Part shown: piece by piece, positions 30,311 to 34,161 of the stretch
Layout: every line of letters starts with the position of its first letter
How positions within the stretch are numbered: the stretch's first letter is position 1
NCBI RefSeq assembly: GCF_000231055.2
Contig: NZ_CM001466.1
Coordinates: 4,102,386 to 4,136,546 of the forward strand
Source: Saccharomonospora azurea NA-128
GTDB taxonomy: Bacteria; Actinomycetota; Actinomycetes; Mycobacteriales; Pseudonocardiaceae
DNA length: 34,161 nucleotides
Direction of reading: 5' to 3'
Made by a program: the position numbers and the translations under genes
Notes under the pieces: generated by a model
The model's database searches: none
What the model was told of the DNA's origin: nothing
What the model saw: the letters and a program-made list of their open reading frames with translations, nothing else

Positions 30311-31033
30311 TCAGTTGAGATTCGGTCGCAGCAGTGTCGCGTTGACCTCGTGCTGCGGCGGGGGTACGGCGCTCAATTCCGACACGAACGCCGCTTCCCG
30401 GGCCAGCAGTCGACAGACCAGCCGCAACCTCCGGAGCGGATGCCGTTCCTCCAGCAGGGCCTGGCGATCGGCCAGCGGAAGGATGCAGTCGGAGGCGAGG
30501 CGGTAGGCCAGCACGGAGGGGTCGGTGTCGAGGGGCGGCGACTGCCACCCGTCGGACTCCCACGCCACCGAGCAGTACCGGCGGTGAGCGAGGCGGCCCG
30601 CGTCGGCCAACCGCGCCTCGGCGTCCTCGGCGCCCTCGGGCACCGGTTCGTCGTCGACCCACTCGACGGTGCCGCGCAGGTACGGCGCGGCACCGGCGTC
30701 GATGTCGAGCAGGCGGAACCGCGCGTGTCCCGTGCCCACGATGTCGAAGCGCCCGTCCGGCAACCGGCGGGCTTCGCGCAGCCGCACCGCGCACCCTGTG
30801 ACGTGCACGTGGGTGACCTGCTCCACCTCGCTGATCGTCGGGTTGCTGATCGCCACCACGCCGAAGAGCCGGTCGGGCACCACTTCGGTGACGAGATCGA
30901 TGGTGAGCTGGCGGTAGCGCGGCTCGAAGATGTGCAGCGGTAGGTGCACGCCGGGCAACGCCACCGTGTGCAGCGGAAAGAGGGGCAGGGTCGGGGGAGT
31001 CGGCCGGCTGTCGCGTCCTTCCGAGTGAGTCAC
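30311..31033 (-). CDS. LON-domain (Lon N-terminal substrate-binding domain) protein
   Basis: A 240-residue stand-alone version of the N-terminal domain of Lon protease: TLPLFPLHTVALPGVHLPLHIFEPRYRQL, LFGVVAISNP, VGTGHARFRLLDID, then a helical C-terminal half. The AAA+ ATPase and the Ser/Lys protease parts are absent, so it cannot degrade proteins itself; similar proteins are thought to bind substrates or partners. The GTG 31033 start lies 4 bp after the nrtR stop (same strand), so the two genes form an operon. TAACGT (31045-31040) 6 nt upstream could also give a separate leaderless transcript. Confidence 0.87.
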   Translation of the reverse strand: MTHSEGRDSRPTPPTLPLFPLHTVALPGVHLPLHIFEPRYRQLTIDLVTEVVPDRLFGVVAISNPTISEVEQVTHVHVTGCAVRLREARRLPDGRFDIVGTGHARFRLLDIDAGAAPYLRGTVEWVDDEPVPEGAEDAEARLADAGRLAHRRYCSVAWESDGWQSPPLDTDPSVLAYRLASDCILPLADRQALLEERHPLRRLRLVCRLLAREAAFVSELSAVPPPQHEVNATLLRPNLN

Positions 31034-31037
31034 GATC

Positions 31038-31823
31038 TCACGTTACGGGTTTGGAGCCCGGGCCGCGCGTTCGCGAACGCCGGTTCGAGGAGGCGGCCGG
31101 TGGGCGGAACACCGCGAAGGGGTCCGTGACCCGGATGTCGCGGTGGGCGAAGCGGAACAGGGCCGCCGGGCGTCCGCCCGCACGTCCCGGTGCTGCGGTA
31201 CGGCCTGTGGGCACGAGCACTCCCCGCCGGGACAGGACGCGCTGCAGGTTGGTGGCCGAGATGGGATAGCCGAGTGCGGCGGAGTACAGGTCGCGCAGGG
31301 CCGAGATGGTGAACTGCTTGGGGGCGAGCGCGAAGCCGAGGTTGGTGTAGCTGAGTTTCGCGCGGAGCCGTTCGCGCGCCTCCAGGACGATGTCGGCGTG
31401 GTCGAACGCCGTGCGGGGCAGGTCGTCGACGTTGTGCCACGCGGTGTCCTCCGGCACCACCGGGTCGACGTCCGACGGCATGAGCCCGAGGTAGGCGGTG
31501 GCGACGACCCTCGGCCCCGGGACCCGGTTCGGCGCGCTGAAGACCCCGAGCTGCTCGACGTGCGTCAGCGTCTTGACGTCGACCTTCTCGGCCAGTTGCC
31601 GGCGGATCGACGTCTCGGTGTCCTCGTCGGGGCGCAGTCTGCCGCCGGGGAGCGACCACCGGCCGATGTGCGGATCGAGGGCACGTCGCCACAGCAGGAC
31701 ACGAAGCGTGGCCGGGTCGCTGCTGCTCGTGTAGACGCCGTGCCGTGTGGTGCAACGCACCTGAAGAACTGCGGCCAGAACCTCGTGTGCCAGGGGGGCG
31801 CTGCTGTTAATATGGGATCGCAC
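31038..31823 (-). CDS. nrtR: NrtR-type Nudix-family transcriptional regulator of NAD synthesis
   Basis: A 261-residue protein: an N-terminal Nudix-like ADP-ribose-binding domain ([30 protein letters not shown]) and a C-terminal winged helix (about 165-235, [30 protein letters not shown]). The Nudix box is degenerate: GX5E is kept, but REUxEExG reads RQLAEKVD, so hydrolysis is unlikely, as in NrtR repressors. These bind nad promoters and release DNA on binding ADP-ribose or related NAD metabolites. The start is GTG 31823, 8 nt after TATAAT (31837-31832), with the operator inside the promoter. It is divergent from nadA. Confidence 0.92.
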   Translation of the reverse strand: MRSHINSSAPLAHEVLAAVLQVRCTTRHGVYTSSSDPATLRVLLWRRALDPHIGRWSLPGGRLRPDEDTETSIRRQLAEKVDVKTLTHVEQLGVFSAPNRVPGPRVVATAYLGLMPSDVDPVVPEDTAWHNVDDLPRTAFDHADIVLEARERLRAKLSYTNLGFALAPKQFTISALRDLYSAALGYPISATNLQRVLSRRGVLVPTGRTAAPGRAGGRPAALFRFAHRDIRVTDPFAVFRPPAASSNRRSRTRGPGSKPVT

Positions 31824-31824
31824 G

Positions 31825-31847
31825 GTTTTCGATTATAAGACGAAAAC
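31825..31847. promoter_or_regulatory. NrtR operator in overlapping divergent nrtR/nadA promoters
   Basis: GTTTTCG (31825-31831) and CGAAAAC (31841-31847) are perfect inverted arms around 9 bp. The minus-strand nrtR -10 (TATAAT, 31837-31832) and a plus-strand nadA -10 candidate (TATAAG, 31834-31839) both lie inside it, so one bound repressor would shut both genes. The site is AT-rich in a GC-rich region. Confidence 0.85.
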
Positions 31848-31863
31848 TAACCGGAGGACCACC

Positions 31864-32871
31864 ATGACGGCACACGCAGACGAGCTTGCTCCGTACGACG
31901 GGGTCGTGGCGGACGCGGCCTGGGCCGAGGAGGTGCGTGAGCTCGCTCGGCAGCGCGACGCCGTCATCCTCGCGCACAACTACCAGCTCCCGGAGATCCA
32001 GGAGGTCGCCGACCACACCGGTGACTCGCTGGCGTTGAGCCGCATCGCGGCGTCCAGCGACGCCTCCACCATCGTCTTCTGCGGTGTCCACTTCATGGCC
32101 GAGACGGCGAAGATCCTCTCCCCGGAGAAGACGGTGCTCATCCCCGACGCGAGGGCGGGGTGCTCGCTGGCCGACTCCATCACGGGCGAACAGCTCCGGG
32201 AGTGGAAGGCGCGGCACCCGGGCGCCGTCGTGGTGTCCTATGTGAACACGACGGCCGAGGTGAAGGCCGAGACGGACGTCTGCTGCACGTCGTCGAATGC
32301 CGTCGACGTGGTGGCGTCGATCCCCGCCGACAAGGAGATTCTCTTCTGCCCGGACCAGTTCCTGGGCGCCCACGTCAAGCGGGTGACCGGCCGGGAGAAC
32401 CTGCACGTGTGGGCCGGTGAGTGCCATGTGCACGCGGGGATCAACGGTCCCGAGCTCGCCGAGCGGGCGGCGGCGAACCCGGACGCGGACCTGTTCATCC
32501 ACCCCGAGTGCGGGTGTGCCACCTCGGCTCTGTACCTCGCGGGGGAGGGAACGGTCGAGCCGGAGCGGGTCAAGATCCTGTCCACGGGGGACATGCTCAC
32601 GGCGGCGCGCGACACGAAGGCGACGTCGGTGCTCGTCGCCACGGAGGTCGGCATGCTGCACCAGCTCCGCAAGGCGGCGCCGGAGATCGACTTCCGGGCC
32701 GTCAACGACCGGGCGTCGTGCCGCTACATGAAGATGATCACGCTGGCGGCGTTGCTGCGGTCGCTGCGCGGAGGCGTCGACGAGGTCGACGTCGACCCGG
32801 ACGTGGCCGCCAGGGCGCGCGCCTCGGTCCGGCGGATGGTGGAGATCGGCACGCCCGGCGGTGGGGAATGA
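31864..32871 (+). CDS. nadA: Quinolinate synthase NadA
   Basis: Condenses iminoaspartate (made by NadB) with dihydroxyacetone phosphate to quinolinate, the de novo NAD precursor, using a 4Fe-4S cluster. 335 residues. The cluster-type cysteines are found in RAGCSLADS (Cys100), VWAGECHVH (Cys187) and HPECGCAT (Cys216/218). [19 protein letters not shown] and [12 protein letters not shown] are further signatures. ATG 31864 follows GGAGG (31853-31857) by 6 nt, so unlike nrtR it has a leader. It overlaps nadB by 4 nt (ATGA, 32868-32871). Confidence 0.96.
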   Translation: MTAHADELAPYDGVVADAAWAEEVRELARQRDAVILAHNYQLPEIQEVADHTGDSLALSRIAASSDASTIVFCGVHFMAETAKILSPEKTVLIPDARAGCSLADSITGEQLREWKARHPGAVVVSYVNTTAEVKAETDVCCTSSNAVDVVASIPADKEILFCPDQFLGAHVKRVTGRENLHVWAGECHVHAGINGPELAERAAANPDADLFIHPECGCATSALYLAGEGTVEPERVKILSTGDMLTAARDTKATSVLVATEVGMLHQLRKAAPEIDFRAVNDRASCRYMKMITLAALLRSLRGGVDEVDVDPDVAARARASVRRMVEIGTPGGGE

Positions 32872-34161
32872 CGCCCCCGGTTTCCGACCAGCAGTCGAAA
32901 ACCACGTGGGATGCGGACGCCGACGTGGTGGTGGTCGGCAGCGGGGGTCGCCGGGCTCACGGCCGCGGTGCGAGCCGTGGAACTCGGGCTGCGCACGCTG
33001 GTGGTGACCAAGGGACGGCTGCCCGACGGCAACACGCGGTGGGCGCAGGGCGGTGTGGCGGTCGTGCTGCCCGACGAGGGAGCGAGCGGGGACGACTCGC
33101 TCGACGCGCACGTGGCCGACACGCTCGCCGCCGGCGGGGGGCTCTGCGACGCCGCGGCGGTCCGCTCGATCGTCGGCGCGGGGCCCGATGCCGTGAACCG
33201 CTTGCTGCGGGGCGGTGCCCGGTTCGACTCCGACGCCTCCGGACGGCTCGCCCGCACCCGCGAGGGCGGGCACAGCGCCTTCCGGGTCATCCGGGCGGGC
33301 GGCGACGCCACGGGAGCGGAGGTGCAGCGGTGCCTGGAAGTCGCGGCCGAGGGGCTGCCCGTGCTCGAACACCACGTCGCCGTCGACGCGCTCACCACGG
33401 CGTCCGGCCAGGTGTGCGGCGTGCGCGTGCTGGCCGGACCGGACGCCACGCCCGGTGTCGTCCGGGCCCGCGCGGTCGTGCTGGCGACCGGCGGTCTCGG
33501 CCAGCTGTACCGGTCGACCTCGAATCCCGAGCAGGCCACCGGCGACGGGCTCGCGCTGGCGTTGCGAGCGGGGGCGAGCGCCGCCGACCTGGAGTTCGTG
33601 CAGTTCCACCCCACCGTGCTCTACACACCCCGGGCGAAGGGGCGGTGCCCGCTCGTCACGGAGGCGGTGCGCGGTGAGGGCGCCGTGCTGGTCGACGCCG
33701 CGGGCCGTCGGGTGATGCAGGGTGTGCACCCGCTGGGCGACCTGGCGCCGCGCGACGTCGTGTCGGCGGCGATCACGCATCGGCTCGCCTCGGCCCCCGG
33801 CGGGGTCGACGACCACGTCTACCTCGACGCCACCGGCATCGCCGGGTTCGCCGCGCGGTTCCCCACGGTGGCGGCGGCGTGCGCGGCCGCCGGGATCGAC
33901 CCGGAGCGTGACCCGATCCCGGTCGTCCCGGCCGCGCACTTCGCGTGCGGTGGCGTGGTCACCGACACCCACGGGCGCACGGACGTGCTGGGCCTGTACG
34001 CGGCGGGGGAGGTGGCGCGCACCGGACTGCACGGTGCCAACCGGCTCGCGTCGAACAGTCTGCTGGAGGGCCTTGTGATGGGCCGCCGTGCGGCCGAGGC
34101 CGTCGCCGCGGACCTGGGCGCCGGGCGGCTGCCGAGGGGCGAGGCGCGACCGGGTCCGGTT
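32868..34161 (+). pseudogene. nadB: L-aspartate oxidase NadB, interrupted by a one-base frameshift; runs off the window end
   Basis: FAD enzyme that oxidises L-aspartate to iminoaspartate for NadA. ATG 32868 overlaps the nadA stop and the frame reads VVVVGSG (Rossmann FAD motif) up to residue 26. A run of five G (32943-32947) then throws it out of frame; as written, the frame ends at 33677 with an unrelated Arg/Gly-rich tail. Removing one G restores the family sequence VAGLTAAVRAVELGLRTLVVTKG, then TRWAQGGVAVV, GGHSAFRVI, VLATGGLGQLY, FVQFHPTVL and AAHFACGGV...GLYAAGEVARTGLHGANRLASNSLLEG. That frame (from 32947) stays open to the last base, with 405 codons visible. A base-call error is as likely as a real mutation. 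nadC would be expected next. Confidence 0.9.

Noticed and set aside
32868-33677. Programmed frameshifting in nadB
   Set aside because: A G-run alone, without a downstream stimulatory structure or stop codon context I can identify, and with no precedent in NadB, is better explained by a sequence error or mutation; it is kept only as a possibility in the finding.

Overview
The window is a GC-rich (about 70% G+C), gene-dense actinobacterial chromosome segment. Several features point to a mycolata-related actinomycete, most likely Pseudonocardiaceae (Saccharomonospora/Amycolatopsis type). These are a diheme QcrC, a QcrCAB-CtaC/E/F respiratory supercomplex, PimB', the order ilvE-cobT-DUF3043-HesB-asnB-ctaC-ctaF-trpD-ctaE-qcrCAB-NlpC/P60-pimB known from Mycobacterium tuberculosis Rv2188c-Rv2210c, and the order bioB-Rv1590-Rv1591-nrtR-nadA-nadB known from Rv1589-Rv1595. 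The genus is an inference from gene content.

Layout. 1-5900: end of an unknown membrane protein, a small membrane protein, ilvE, cobT, an IspD-type cytidylyltransferase, an aldo/keto reductase, a palindromic/21-bp-period intergenic repeat, a DUF3043 membrane protein and an A-type Fe-S carrier. 5900-9410: a strong terminator, a berberine-bridge-type FAD oxidoreductase and convergent asnB. 9550-17490: the aerobic respiratory genes ctaC-ctaF and ctaE-qcrC-qcrA-qcrB, with trpD and a degenerate receiver-domain protein between the two blocks on the opposite strand. 17500-21090: a stand-alone Lrp/AsnC ligand domain, a DnaQ-exonuclease/GIY-YIG (UvrC-like) fusion and a coiled-coil NYN-nuclease protein. 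21100-25490: a cell-envelope block with an NlpC/P60-like plus VanY fusion, a small CxxC protein, a RipC-like NlpC/P60 endopeptidase and pimB. 25499-30306: a uridine-kinase-like gene divergent from bioA, then bioD, bioB, the biotin synthase auxiliary protein bsaP and a DUF2567 membrane protein. 30311-34161: a LON-domain protein and nrtR on the minus strand, divergent from nadA and a frameshifted, window-truncated nadB.

How the genes work together. CtaC/E/F and QcrCAB build the bcc-aa3 supercomplex. BioA/D/B with BsaP make biotin, but bioF is not here. NrtR very probably represses nadA-nadB from a perfect inverted repeat lying inside overlapping divergent promoters.

The most notable observations are: a one-base frameshift in the FAD motif of nadB; a 16-bp perfect palindrome between divergent bioA and kinase-like promoters; about fifteen genes with a TANNNT hexamer 6-8 nt before the start codon (leaderless mRNA signature), which corrects several starts; a hairpin covering the ribosome binding site of the FAD oxidoreductase; an NlpC-like domain that has lost its catalytic His fused to an intact VanY domain through a collagen-like repeat; and a possible 34-codon coupling ORF between qcrC and qcrA. 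I did not recognise any mobile element, tRNA, rRNA, CRISPR array or known riboswitch.
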